Below, piece by piece: positions 1-8,320 of a DNA stretch of 11,819 bases; positions within the stretch are counted from its first letter, which is position 1; every line of letters begins with the position of its first letter. Under the pieces are notes generated by a model. That model searched no databases. It saw only the letters and a list, made by a program, of their open reading frames with translations, and was not told where the DNA came from. Source of the DNA: Reyranella sp. (GTDB taxonomy: Bacteria; Pseudomonadota; Alphaproteobacteria; Reyranellales; Reyranellaceae); the NCBI GenBank assembly GCA_030681635.1, contig JAUXRT010000033.1, positions 1-11,819 of the forward strand. The letters are read 5' to 3'. The position numbers and the translations under genes were made by a program.

Positions 1-472
1 CATTCTTGATGTAGACTTCCGGCAGCATGAAACCCACCAGCACCGCGCCGACGCAGGTGGCCAGGACAAAGTCTTCGGGAACAGCGATCACATTTGTTAC
101 CGACGTCAACCCGATCATCAGAAAGCCCAGCAGCAGCGGCAGCGCCAGCTTGATGAAGACGTAGATCACTGCGGCATCCCGCGAATGAAATCCCGCCTGC
201 CGCAGCTTGCGGGAAGTCTGATCGGCCGCCGTGCCGCGAAGAAGATTCAGGCGGTCGGCAATCTCCCGCAGGAAACCCAGAGAAGCTGTCTTCGATGATT
301 TCTTGACGACCACGTACTCGCCGCGCGTCTTCATCCGGCGTGTGCGGAGCGCCTTGAGGCGCGCCTCGATCGGCGGCTGCCACGTCAAGGCCATCCCGAT
401 TGCCCAGAACGCCACGAACGTCGCGGCTGCGATGATGATCGCGAAACTCTTCTCCGAGAGGGCTGGGTCCAT
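1..472 (-). CDS. tadC: TadC, Tad/Flp pilus inner-membrane platform protein (C-terminus missing)
   Basis: The first 157 codons of a gene that runs off the left edge of the window. TadC belongs to the type II secretion F family and, with TadB, forms the inner-membrane platform on which the CpaF ATPase drives pilus polymerisation. The visible part has membrane segments at about residues 9-28, 101-121 and 133-151, a basic cytoplasmic stretch at 38-60, and an LPEVYIKN motif at 150-157 that is typical of TadC just before its cytoplasmic core domain. The chosen ATG lies 7 bp after the tadB stop codon, with only a weak upstream AAGG as ribosome site, so translation probably depends on coupling to tadB. 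The T2SSF core itself is outside the window. The family assignment rests on these features together with the position directly after tadB. Confidence 0.88.
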   Translation of the reverse strand, partial: MDPALSEKSFAIIIAAATFVAFWAIGMALTWQPPIEARLKALRTRRMKTRGEYVVVKKSSKTASLGFLREIADRLNLLRGTAADQTSRKLRQAGFHSRDAAVIYVFIKLALPLLLGFLMIGLTSVTNVIAVPEDFVLATCVGAVLVGFMLPEVYIKN

Positions 473-479
473 GGCGGCG

Positions 480-1481
480 TCAGACCTTGATCGTCGCAAT
501 CTTGTTCATGACGTAGATGCCCAGCCCCATGCTGCAGGCAGCGGCCGCTGCGATCATCTGCCCGCCTTCGGTCGTGAACAAGGGAGCGATGTAGTCGGGA
601 GAGATCAAAAAGAGGCCGCCGCCAACGAGAAACGGCAGGCCCGCCATGATCATCATCGTCGCGCGTGCTTCCGAACTAAAGGCCCGGATCTTCAGGCGAA
701 GCTGCTGGCGGGCACGCAGCAACGCGCTGAGATTGGCCAATGTCTCCGCCAGGTTGCCGCCGGTATCGCGCTGGATCGACATGGCGACGATAAGAAAATT
801 GAACTCCTCGGTCTGCACCGTCTTGGCGACCCGCCAAAGCGCCGTGTCGATCGGCGTGCCAAGCTGCACTTCGTGCTGCACGCGGCGGAAGACGCCGCCG
901 AGCGGATCCTTGATGTCGCGCGCCACCGTGCCGATCGCCTCCTGGACCGGCAGACCGGCCCGGAGCGCACGGACGATCAGGTCGACCGCTTCCGGGAACA
1001 GAAGGTTGAACTGCTGGCCGCGCCGCTTGGCCTTCCAGCCGATCCAGGCGTTCGGCAGGCCGACGCCGATTATCAGAGAGCTGCCCAAGGCGACGGGCGG
1101 CGCCAGATCGACGATGACGAACAGAAGAAACGCCATCCCGACCGAGAGGGCGAGTGAGGTGAAGGCAAAGTCGCCCAGCGTCAGATTCGTGCCGGACGCC
1201 TGCAGCTTCTGGCGGATGCTGCTGGCATTGGGAAACCAGCGCCACAGCAATTTGTCGAGCGTGGGAAGCTTTCCCGCTTTTTCGACGCGCCGCAGCGTCG
1301 CCATCTGCAGCGTGCGCTGCCCGCCCTGTGCCTGCGCATCGAGATCTTCGAGCCGATCGCGCAATCGCCGCTCGGCGAAGAAGCCGCCGAATACCACATA
1401 GAGCGCGGCAAAGGTCAGCACGAACCCGCCCGTGATCAGGATCGTGACCGTGTCCAGATCGAAGCCAAGAGCCTCGATCAC
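480..1481 (-). CDS. tadB: TadB, Tad/Flp pilus inner-membrane platform protein
   Basis: A 333-residue integral membrane protein of the type II secretion F family, partner of TadC in the pilus assembly platform. Hydrophobic segments lie at about 11-31, 105-127, 129-147, 275-293 and 308-326. The cytoplasmic T2SSF core spans about 160-270 and shows the expected FPEAVDLIVRALRAGLPVQEAI-like helix (about 162-183) and the RDTGGNLAETL motif (238-248). Length matches the usual size of about 320 residues. The start is GTG in the sequence GTGA, overlapping the cpaF stop codon by 4 bp, a classic arrangement for translational coupling. No truncation or frameshift is seen. Function is inferred from family and context. 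Confidence 0.95.
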   Translation of the reverse strand: MIEALGFDLDTVTILITGGFVLTFAALYVVFGGFFAERRLRDRLEDLDAQAQGGQRTLQMATLRRVEKAGKLPTLDKLLWRWFPNASSIRQKLQASGTNLTLGDFAFTSLALSVGMAFLLFVIVDLAPPVALGSSLIIGVGLPNAWIGWKAKRRGQQFNLLFPEAVDLIVRALRAGLPVQEAIGTVARDIKDPLGGVFRRVQHEVQLGTPIDTALWRVAKTVQTEEFNFLIVAMSIQRDTGGNLAETLANLSALLRARQQLRLKIRAFSSEARATMMIMAGLPFLVGGGLFLISPDYIAPLFTTEGGQMIAAAAACSMGLGIYVMNKIATIKV

Positions 1482-3301
1482 GTCATGGCCTCCATCAACA
1501 CCTTGTCGAGGCCATAGTAGGCGGCACGCGGCAGGAAATGCGGACGCAGGCCAGAACTCTTGAAGGCACCGCTCAACTTGCCGTCGCTGGCTTCACCGTG
1601 GAACTCGTAGGTGAAGAGATCCTGGGTGACGACGACCTCGCCCTCCATGCCCATGACTTCGGTGATGTGGGTGACGCGGCGCACGCCATCGCGCATTCGG
1701 CTGATCTGTACGATCAGCTGCAGCGATCCCGCGATCTGCGACCGGATGGCCTTGGGCGGCAAATTCGAGGCGCCCATGGTGACCATGTTCTCGAGGCGTG
1801 TGAGGGCCTCGCGCGGCCGGTTGGCATGCAACGTTCCCATGGAGCCGTCGTGGCCGGTGTTCATCGCCTGAAGCAGGTCGATCGCCTCCGGGCCACGAAC
1901 CTCGCCCAGGATGATGCGGTCAGGGCGCATGCGCAGCGCATTCTTCACGAGATCGCGCATCGAGACCTCGCCATTGCCTTCCAGGTTCGCCGGCCGCGTC
2001 TCGAGGCGGACGACGTGGGGCTGTTGCATGCGCAGTTCGGCGGCGTCCTCGATGGTCACGACACGTTCGCCGTTGTCGATCATGCCCGACAGGGCGTTCA
2101 ACATGGTCGTCTTGCCCGACCCCGTGCCGCCCGACACGACGGTGTTCAGGCGGCAGCGCGAGGCGATACGCAGCACCGTCGCCATGGCCGGCGAGATGTT
2201 GCCCTGCTGCGCCATCTGGTCGAAGCCGATCTGACGCTTGCCGAACTTGCGGATCGACACGGAGGCGCCATCGATCGCCAGCGGCGGGATGATGATATTG
2301 ACGCGGCTGCCATCCTCCAGGCGCGCGTCGCAGATCGGGCTGGACTCGTCGACCCGACGGCCGATCCGGCTGACGATGCGGTTGCAGATGTTGAGCAGAT
2401 GGGCGTTGTCCTCGAACGTCACCGACGTCAGGGAAATCTTGCCCTGGCGCTCGATGTAGATCTGCTTGGGACCGTTGATCATGATGTCGGTGATGCCGTC
2501 GTCGCCGAGCAGCGGCTCCAAGGGGCCGAGCCCCATCATGTCGTTGACGAGCTGGTGGACGAGGTCCGTCTGCTCGGGCCGGTTGAGCTGGATTCGATGC
2601 TCGGCGAGCAGCTCGGCGGCAAGACCTTCAAGTTGGCGTACCAGTTCGCTTCGCGGCATGGTGACCGCCGCCGCGAGATCGATCCGCGTCATCACCATGC
2701 CCTGCACGGCGCGCCGAGCCTGATCGACCTTGCTTCGCGACAACTTGCTCGACGAAGAGTCGTCCGGTTTTTCGTCAGGCTCCGACTTGACCAGGGAGGC
2801 GGCCTGGACCGCGGCAGAGCGCCCGAGAGGCTCCGTCTTCGCGGCAGCCGGTGCCGTCGTTTGCGGTCGTTCAGCCAGGACCGGCGCCTTTACGGCCGAC
2901 ACCACGATGGCGGTTGCCGGCTCGGACGGAGCGTCCACCGCCACTTCAGGCGTTGGCGCGCCGAAACTCGTCGCCGGGAGGATCGGGCGCAGGACATCGG
3001 CAACATGCCGGCGCAGTTCGAGAGGCGCCAGCATGACGCCGTGGCTGCGGAAATGGGCCTGCGACAGAGCACCAGCCTGGCGCGTCACTTCGCCGGCCGG
3101 GGTTCCAGCCTCCACAAGCTTGCGCAGCCGCGGAGCGACGGCATCGCGCAGTCCGGCCGATGCAGCCGTCATTCGTCCGTCGCGGTCGGCCGGACCTGGG
3201 ACCGGGCGTGGCTCCGCTGGAGTCCGCCGGTCGATCCGGTCGAGCGGGCCAACGGCCGAAACCTCCGTCGTCTCCGTCTTCTTGGTGCGCAATCCGAACA
3301 T
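1478..3301 (-). CDS. cpaF: CpaF/TadA, Tad pilus assembly ATPase with long N-terminal extension
   Basis: Secretion ATPase of the VirB11/GspE superfamily that powers Flp pilus assembly at the cytoplasmic face of the inner membrane. Numbered from the GTG at 3307, it has Walker A GGTGSGKT at 393-400, an Asp-box region around 418-424 (TIEDAAE), Walker B RIILGEVRG at about 464-472 and a His box GHDGSMGTLHANRP at 485-498. The helical region leading to LGPLEPLL (about 195-267) is the usual CpaF N-domain. About 190 further residues precede it, rich in Pro/Ala/Ser, making the protein longer than the 450-500 residues I expect. Two starts are possible. GTG at 3307 directly abuts the cpaE stop. ATG at 3301 (MFGLRTKK) resembles other CpaF N-termini and has AGGTGG just upstream; I chose it. 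The gene overlaps tadB by 4 bp. Confidence 0.96.
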   Translation of the reverse strand: MFGLRTKKTETTEVSAVGPLDRIDRRTPAEPRPVPGPADRDGRMTAASAGLRDAVAPRLRKLVEAGTPAGEVTRQAGALSQAHFRSHGVMLAPLELRRHVADVLRPILPATSFGAPTPEVAVDAPSEPATAIVVSAVKAPVLAERPQTTAPAAAKTEPLGRSAAVQAASLVKSEPDEKPDDSSSSKLSRSKVDQARRAVQGMVMTRIDLAAAVTMPRSELVRQLEGLAAELLAEHRIQLNRPEQTDLVHQLVNDMMGLGPLEPLLGDDGITDIMINGPKQIYIERQGKISLTSVTFEDNAHLLNICNRIVSRIGRRVDESSPICDARLEDGSRVNIIIPPLAIDGASVSIRKFGKRQIGFDQMAQQGNISPAMATVLRIASRCRLNTVVSGGTGSGKTTMLNALSGMIDNGERVVTIEDAAELRMQQPHVVRLETRPANLEGNGEVSMRDLVKNALRMRPDRIILGEVRGPEAIDLLQAMNTGHDGSMGTLHANRPREALTRLENMVTMGASNLPPKAIRSQIAGSLQLIVQISRMRDGVRRVTHITEVMGMEGEVVVTQDLFTYEFHGEASDGKLSGAFKSSGLRPHFLPRAAYYGLDKVLMEAMT

Positions 3302-3307
3302 CGCCAC

Positions 3308-4594
3308 CTACTTCTTCTTCAGACTGCGTCCAAAGCGTTCGAGCAGGCTCGTCGCCTTCCCGGCCTTGGCCGGCCCGCTCTCGCCACCCGGCGAATCGAG
3401 GCCGGCCACGAGCGACCTCAGCGCCTTGACGATTCCGCTGGCTGGGGCCGCCTCCGAGAGAGGCTTGCCGACATTCACGGCCGAGAGCGCCGCCGCCGCA
3501 TCGGCCGGGATCTGGCAGTCGACCTTGCGCTTCAGAGACCGTTCGACGTCGGACACCTTGACCGCCGAGCGGCGGGCATCGATCGCGCCGCCGGTCGCGA
3601 TGTACAGCCTCGCACCCGGCGCCACATCGTGAATGAGCTGCTGGAGGCGCATGGCATCACGGACACCCGGCAGTGACAGGTCGGTCACGAGCAGAATGTC
3701 GGTCGATGCCTCGATCACCTGCCGCTGGATCACCGGGTCACCGCGCGGCACATCGGCTACGACCCAGCGAAAGCGACGGTGGATGGACTTCAGGAAATCG
3801 CTGGCAGCATGGGGGCGCGCCTGGAAGCCATTCGTCGGCGCCTCCTCTGCTCCCATAGCGTAAAGGAACTCGCTCTTCTTCTGCGCCACCTGCTGGATGA
3901 ACAGGGCGTCGATCCGATCCGGTTGCTCCAGCGCTTCGCGCAAGGCGTCGACCGCCTCGAGATCGAGCGCCAGCATGAGCGAGCCATAGTGGAGGTCGAA
4001 ATCGATCAGCAGGACCTCTTCCTTGAGGCGCGTGCCCAGCATCGCCGCAACCGCGACCGCCGCCGTCGTGGCGCCAACGCCGCCACGCGCGCCGATAACC
4101 GACAATGTGCGCGGTGCGGCGTCCTTCAGCGGCGACTGGCCGGGCGTCACGGCGCCGCCGGTCCGCTGACGAAGATCGAATGCCCGTTCGACCGCCCGCC
4201 CAATGGCGCCTTCCGCGAACGGCACCGCCAGATAGTCGTTGAATCCGACCGCAAGCAGGTCGCGGTACAGGGCGACGTCGTTGATGCGGCCAACGCCGAT
4301 CACGAGACAGCCGCCGGGGACGGCCGTCTTGAGCGCCGCGGCATCGGCAATCGGGTCGGCGGCATCGGCGAGATCGACGATCAGGAGATCGAGATCGCGC
4401 GGCCATTCGCCGATCGCCAGTGCGGCGTCGATCGTTCCTTCCCGGATGTTGGCCTTGCCGAGCGTCATGCTGAAGAGATCGGCCGACACGCGCGCCAGCG
4501 TGACCGTATCGGAGATGAAGGCCATGGCGTTGAGGCCGGGCTTGTCCTCTCGCGACACCGACGTCTGGGATTGAGCACTCGCTGCGGCGGACAT
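3308..4594 (-). CDS. cpaE: CpaE/TadZ, pilus-localising atypical ParA/MinD-like ATPase with degenerate receiver domain
   Basis: A 428-residue CpaE/TadZ protein, which in related systems recruits the Tad machine to the cell pole. Residues about 24-145 form a receiver-like domain: LLIVDLAD holds the Asp at the phosphoacceptor position (D74), but the usual Lys before Pro-Phe is replaced (VPF, 124-126), so it is probably not a normal phosphorelay receiver. Residues about 163-400 are a ParA/MinD-like ATPase fold with the deviant P-loop ARGGVGATT (169-177), lacking both the signature Lys and the Walker A Lys, and LLIDFDLHYGS (195-205). The C-terminal tail is basic (LKKK). The ATG at 4594 was chosen over in-frame upstream starts because those run through cpaD; it has a GAGG site 8 nt upstream that overlaps the cpaD stop. 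It abuts cpaF. Confidence 0.94.
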   Translation of the reverse strand: MSAAASAQSQTSVSREDKPGLNAMAFISDTVTLARVSADLFSMTLGKANIREGTIDAALAIGEWPRDLDLLIVDLADAADPIADAAALKTAVPGGCLVIGVGRINDVALYRDLLAVGFNDYLAVPFAEGAIGRAVERAFDLRQRTGGAVTPGQSPLKDAAPRTLSVIGARGGVGATTAAVAVAAMLGTRLKEEVLLIDFDLHYGSLMLALDLEAVDALREALEQPDRIDALFIQQVAQKKSEFLYAMGAEEAPTNGFQARPHAASDFLKSIHRRFRWVVADVPRGDPVIQRQVIEASTDILLVTDLSLPGVRDAMRLQQLIHDVAPGARLYIATGGAIDARRSAVKVSDVERSLKRKVDCQIPADAAAALSAVNVGKPLSEAAPASGIVKALRSLVAGLDSPGGESGPAKAGKATSLLERFGRSLKKK

Positions 4595-4602
4595 CTGCGC
4601 TG

Positions 4603-4606
4603 CCTC
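4603..4606 (-). promoter_or_regulatory. Ribosome binding site of cpaE
   Basis: GAGG on the minus strand, 8 nt before the ATG at 4594 and overlapping the cpaD TGA. It supports the internal ATG over the longer reading frame that starts at 4831. Confidence 0.7.
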
Positions 4607-5267
4607 AGTTCGTACCGGACGCCGCCGCCGTGGCGGGCGTGGCCGTGCCACCGCCACCGCCCGCGCCGAGTCCGCGAACCCTACCCTCGCGGTAGCGAGC
4701 GATTGCTTCGGCATTGACCGTCCCGTCCGCCGGGCCGGGCGACCGCCCAACTGCCGCATCACGCGGCCGCGACAGCATTTGGCCCATATTGTAGGCGTCG
4801 GCGCAGCCGAACCCCGGCATGGCCGCTTCATTGGGATTCCACTGGCTGGCCGGGGAATAGTTCGGACACCGGTTGTTGGCGATCAGATATTCCGATCGCA
4901 CGACCAACACGGAATTCGGCCCCATCGCCATGGCGGGCTCCACCGTGGTGGTCACCCAGCGCGCGCCTGCCTCCGACAGACTCTGCGCGACACGCTGGGC
5001 GCGAGTCCGCTGGATCGCGCCGCCCGAGCCGTCGGACACGACCGCGAACTCGTCACGCTGCGCACGCCGGCCCGCCGCGACCATCGTCTTGAGGCCGTTG
5101 AGCTGTCCCGTATCGAGCTGGCCGCTGCCGGGTGCGAAATTGACGGAGACCATCGTGTCGGCCCGCACCGCGTCGTGGACGGTATCGACAGTGGCCTGCT
5201 GGGCGACCGGATTGGCACAGGCCGCGAGGCCGCTCGCCGCGAGGAGCACGAATATGGCGGAGCGCAT
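4605..5267 (-). CDS. cpaD: CpaD, Tad pilus assembly lipoprotein
   Basis: A 220-residue outer-membrane-associated lipoprotein; CpaD is the partner of the CpaC secretin in alphaproteobacterial Tad systems. A short lipoprotein signal peptide ends in the lipobox LAAC, with the lipidated Cys at residue 17. The body carries CpaD family landmarks: VSVNFAPGSGQL in the first third, then NRCPNYS, a WNPNE segment, GFGCADAYNMGQMLSRPRD, and a C-terminal DGTVNAEAIARYREGRV. The tail is a Gly/Ala/Thr-rich low-complexity stretch. The ATG at 5267 was chosen over an upstream in-frame start at 5543 because it begins the signal peptide exactly, follows the cpaC stop by 11 bp and has AGGGGA 7 nt upstream. It sits between the secretin and cpaE genes, as usual. 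Confidence 0.94.
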   Translation of the reverse strand: MRSAIFVLLAASGLAACANPVAQQATVDTVHDAVRADTMVSVNFAPGSGQLDTGQLNGLKTMVAAGRRAQRDEFAVVSDGSGGAIQRTRAQRVAQSLSEAGARWVTTTVEPAMAMGPNSVLVVRSEYLIANNRCPNYSPASQWNPNEAAMPGFGCADAYNMGQMLSRPRDAAVGRSPGPADGTVNAEAIARYREGRVRGLGAGGGGGTATPATAAASGTN

Positions 5268-5274
5268 GACCGTT

Positions 5275-5280
5275 TCCCCT
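5275..5280 (-). promoter_or_regulatory. Ribosome binding site of cpaD
   Basis: AGGGGA on the minus strand, 7 nt before the ATG at 5267, overlapping the TAG stop of cpaC. It fixes the cpaD start at the lipoprotein signal peptide. Confidence 0.75.
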
Positions 5281-7306
5281 AGTCCAGTTTGAAGCCGGCC
5301 GAGGGCCCGGCGTATTGCTCCCGGCCCACCGAAACGCGGCGCGGCGGCGTCGGATGGTTGAGGCGCTGATAGACGAGACGATCGGCGTCGGTCGGCGGCA
5401 CGCGATCGGTAAGGGGCGTCCGCAGTTTGCCGCTGGTCGGCTCGACGAAGTACGGCGTGATGATGATGACCAGTTCGGTCTCCGAGCGCTGGTAGGCATC
5501 GGACTTGAACAGCGAGCCCAGGACGGGAATGTCGCCGAGCCACGGCAGCTTCACGATGTCCTGCTGCGAACTCGCCTGGAGAAGACCGGCGATGGCGAAG
5601 CTCTGGCCGCTGCCCAGTTCGATCGTGGTCGACGCCTTGCGGGTCTGAATGCCCGGCACGGTGACGACGGCGGTCGCGGTGAGCGGCACGCTGATCGATC
5701 CGACGGTGGAGAGCTGGCTCACTTCCGGCGCCACCTTGAGATTGATGCGATCCCCGATGATGGTCGGCGTGAAGGCAAGGCTGACGCCGACCTGCTTGTA
5801 GGTCACCGTGATCGTGGCGTTGGTCGTCCCGCCCTGCGGCGTGATGATCGGGATCTCGCCGCCGGCAAGGAAGCTCGCCGTCTCGCCGGACATGGCGATC
5901 AGGTTCGGCTCGGCGAGGATGGTCGCCTGGTTCTGGGTGGCGAGGAAATCGATGAAGCCGTTCAGGCTGCCGTCGTTGGACTGCATGGCGATGGCGCCCG
6001 ATGCCGCGCCGCCGACGGACTGAACCGTGCGCACGGCGAAGCCCGCGCCGGCGCCGACGCCGAACGTCGCCAGACCGAACAGGGCGACATTGTTGATGTT
6101 CTGCCAGTTGATGCCGACGCGCTTCAGCGCCTCGCGCCGGACCTCGGCGACCTTGACGCGCAACTGCACCTGGGTGGGCGCATCGACCTTGACGTTGCTG
6201 ATGACCTTGGCCGCGTTGCCGGCGACGTGCTGCAGCGCCAGCCGGCGCGCGTCCTCGGCAACCACGGCCGAACGGACCGTGCCGGTCATCACGATCGTCT
6301 CGCCCTGGTTGTCATAGATGATGCCGTTGCCGGGATGCAGCGTGTCGAGGGTGCCCTTCATGCGGCTGATCGGCGAGGTCACGCTGACGATGGTGTTGAG
6401 CAGGACCCGATCCTGGTCGTCGACGGCATAGAGTACGGTATCGCCGGGCTTCTTGGCGAAGACGTAGACCATTGTCGGCGACCGCACCTGGACGTCGGCG
6501 ATGTCGGGCGCAGCCACGAAGACGGTGGCGGCCGGGCCGGGCAGCTTGATCGCGGTGCCCTTGTTGATCTCGAGCTTGAGCGTCGGCGGTTCGGTCGGAA
6601 CGATCTGGCTCTGGCCGAAGGCGCGGCTGGGCGCGCCACCGACAACCTGCGGCGTGCGCGGCGCGCCGGGCGTTGTCGTGGGCGGGATCGGCACAGGCGC
6701 CGGAGCCTGCGCGAATTGCGGCGTCGGACGCATCGGCGCGACCTGCGGCTGGACCTGTGACTGGCCCTGGCCCTGAGTCTGGGCGACCTGGCCGGCGCCG
6801 CGATCGGCGATCGGCGCGACGGCAACGGGCGCCGGCGATGTGCCCGGCGTCATCTGTGGCAAACCGACATCGGGCGTCAGCGAGGCGCTGACGATCGGCG
6901 TCCGCGGCGGAATGGCGGCCACCGTCGGCGGTAGCGATGCAATGGGTTTCGCGTCGACCGGCGACACGGCCGCAGCGGCCGGTGCGGCGGTCAGCGGCGC
7001 AACGGCTGCCGCCGGCGATGCCATCCCCCGCATCACCTGCTCGACGCGTTCCGACTCACGGCGGTTGAGTTCGTCGGAGAGATTGTCGGTGGGGCTCTTC
7101 TTGCCCTTCGCCGTCTTCTTGGTTGCGTGGTTGGCGTTCGGATTCTTGGCCTTGGTCTGGACCTTGGCCGCGCCGTCGGAGTCGACTGACTGCGCCAGCA
7201 GAATCGTAGGCTGCAGCGCGAACGACAGGGCCCCGACGAGAGCGAGCGACGAGCCGGCGCGGCGCCACACCGACGATTTGGTCGCAAAGGCGAAGGACAG
7301 GCTCAT
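5279..7306 (-). CDS. cpaC: CpaC/RcpA, Tad pilus outer-membrane secretin with long linker
   Basis: The outer-membrane channel for the Flp pilus, 675 residues. A Sec signal peptide (Arg-rich start, hydrophobic core about 18-37) probably ends near LLAQS (37-40). Next come a Lys-rich stretch (48-70) and a long low-complexity linker rich in Ala, Pro and Gln (about 95-238). A pilus/secretin N-terminal domain follows (about 240-310, LEINKGTAIKLPGPAATVFVA), then a BON-like domain (about 315-375) and the secretin domain (about 380-625) with the signature LPWLGDIPVLGSLF (587-600) and ELVIIITPYFVEP near its end. The linker makes the protein longer than the roughly 480-550 residues I expect for CpaC. Its ATG overlaps the cpaB stop as ATGA, indicating translational coupling; cpaD follows after 11 bp. 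Confidence 0.96.
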   Translation of the reverse strand: MSLSFAFATKSSVWRRAGSSLALVGALSFALQPTILLAQSVDSDGAAKVQTKAKNPNANHATKKTAKGKKSPTDNLSDELNRRESERVEQVMRGMASPAAAVAPLTAAPAAAAVSPVDAKPIASLPPTVAAIPPRTPIVSASLTPDVGLPQMTPGTSPAPVAVAPIADRGAGQVAQTQGQGQSQVQPQVAPMRPTPQFAQAPAPVPIPPTTTPGAPRTPQVVGGAPSRAFGQSQIVPTEPPTLKLEINKGTAIKLPGPAATVFVAAPDIADVQVRSPTMVYVFAKKPGDTVLYAVDDQDRVLLNTIVSVTSPISRMKGTLDTLHPGNGIIYDNQGETIVMTGTVRSAVVAEDARRLALQHVAGNAAKVISNVKVDAPTQVQLRVKVAEVRREALKRVGINWQNINNVALFGLATFGVGAGAGFAVRTVQSVGGAASGAIAMQSNDGSLNGFIDFLATQNQATILAEPNLIAMSGETASFLAGGEIPIITPQGGTTNATITVTYKQVGVSLAFTPTIIGDRINLKVAPEVSQLSTVGSISVPLTATAVVTVPGIQTRKASTTIELGSGQSFAIAGLLQASSQQDIVKLPWLGDIPVLGSLFKSDAYQRSETELVIIITPYFVEPTSGKLRTPLTDRVPPTDADRLVYQRLNHPTPPRRVSVGREQYAGPSAGFKLD

Positions 7307-8307
7307 CGCGGCACACTCGGCATGGTAGGAGGCTTGGGGCCCGGCTTCGCGACGTCGGGCGGTGGCATTAGCGGCGGCGGCGGCAGCGAATCGGCCGATA
7401 TGCTGCCGTCGAGGTCCTGTTTGGTGCGGGCACTGCCGCGCAACAGGATGACGGCGTTGCTGCGCACGGCCTCGGGAGCCGCCGGCGGCTCGGCCGCCGT
7501 TGGGCTCTTGATCAGGCGGCTGACCTGATTGTCCTGGGTGTAGCTGTAGCCGAGTTCGGCCGGCTGTTCGTCGGCGGCGGCCTGATCGCGCTCGCCATCG
7601 TCCGGATTCTGGAGGCTGCGCAGGACCAGGGAGAGTTCGCCCATCTTGACCGCCAGCGTCACGATCTCGGTTTGCTTGGGCGTGAGTTCGAGCGTCGCCG
7701 TCTTGGCGATATCGGGCTTGTCACCCGGCGTGAAGTCGAGCTTCTGGTCCATGGCGATCACGCGGGCATTGCGCAGGATCGTCTCGGTGGCGCTGAGCTG
7801 ACCTGCCTGACTGGTCAACACGTGCGTCAGCAATACGTCGACGCGATCGCCGGCGTAGATGAACCCGGAGACCGCACTGGTGGCCGTGGCCGGCACGCTG
7901 ACGGCACGCATGCCGGACTTCAGCACCGCGGCCAGAAACCCGCGCGAGCCCGGCATCACGATCTCGATTTCAACGATCGGTTCGCCGACGTGGAAGGAAC
8001 TGCGTGCCACCGCCCCGACGAAGTCGGCAATCGGGCGCTTGCCTTCGACGACATAGGAGGGCGGCAACGCGCCCTGCGGCCAAGGCTGCCAGCGCAGGTC
8101 GTCGGGCTTGATGATCTGACCGGTGCGGACCGCGTTGCGCGCGACCAGGACCTGGATCGCGGGCTTGGCCTGGGTCACCGGCCGCTGGATCACCGCCTGC
8201 GCCACGATCGCCGCGCGTTCGGCTTCCAGCCACGCGCGGGCCAGAAATGCCGTCGCGCCGGCGACAAGAACCGCCAGCAACAGAAAGGCCATGCGCTTGC
8301 TGTTCAT
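7303..8307 (-). CDS. cpaB: CpaB/RcpC, Tad pilus assembly protein with SAF domain
   Basis: A 334-residue periplasmic protein anchored by an N-terminal hydrophobic segment (about 5-22, MAFLLLAVLVAGATAFLA). CpaB/RcpC works with the secretin, probably as a gasket or peptidoglycan-interacting part. A SAF-like region runs from about 50 to 115 (VLVARNAVRTGQIIKPDDLRW ending at GEPI), followed by the RcpC core with AVSVPATATSAVSGFIYAGDRVDVL (about 136-160) and an LELTPKQTEIVTLAVKMGELSLVLR segment. The last 30 residues are Pro-rich. The ATG at 8307 was chosen because an in-frame extension to 8460 runs into cpaA and lacks a signal sequence. The ribosome site is weak (GGCGGG). The gene lies 13 bp after cpaA and overlaps cpaC by 4 bp. 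Confidence 0.94.
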   Translation of the reverse strand: MNSKRMAFLLLAVLVAGATAFLARAWLEAERAAIVAQAVIQRPVTQAKPAIQVLVARNAVRTGQIIKPDDLRWQPWPQGALPPSYVVEGKRPIADFVGAVARSSFHVGEPIVEIEIVMPGSRGFLAAVLKSGMRAVSVPATATSAVSGFIYAGDRVDVLLTHVLTSQAGQLSATETILRNARVIAMDQKLDFTPGDKPDIAKTATLELTPKQTEIVTLAVKMGELSLVLRSLQNPDDGERDQAAADEQPAELGYSYTQDNQVSRLIKSPTAAEPPAAPEAVRSNAVILLRGSARTKQDLDGSISADSLPPPPLMPPPDVAKPGPKPPTMPSVPR

Positions 8308-8320
8308 GCTGCCCGCCGCT

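Noticed and set aside
231..1157. A 308-codon plus-strand frame opposite tadC and tadB.
   Set aside because: Antisense shadow of two recognised membrane-protein genes, with no hydrophobic segments or domain of its own.
1538..3676. A 712-codon open frame on the plus strand opposite cpaF and cpaE.
   Set aside because: It lies opposite two confidently identified genes, has an Arg/Asp/His-rich composition typical of antisense frames in GC-rich DNA, and shows no recognisable domain.
4595..4831. N-terminal extension of cpaE by 79 codons.
   Set aside because: It overlaps the conserved C-terminal part of cpaD, and the internal ATG has a good ribosome site.
5268..5543. N-terminal extension of cpaD by 92 codons.
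   Set aside because: It would bury the lipoprotein signal peptide and overlap the secretin signature region of cpaC.
5315..6760. A 481-codon plus-strand frame opposite cpaC.
   Set aside because: It is the antisense of the secretin gene with skewed Arg/Asp/Gly content and no known motif.
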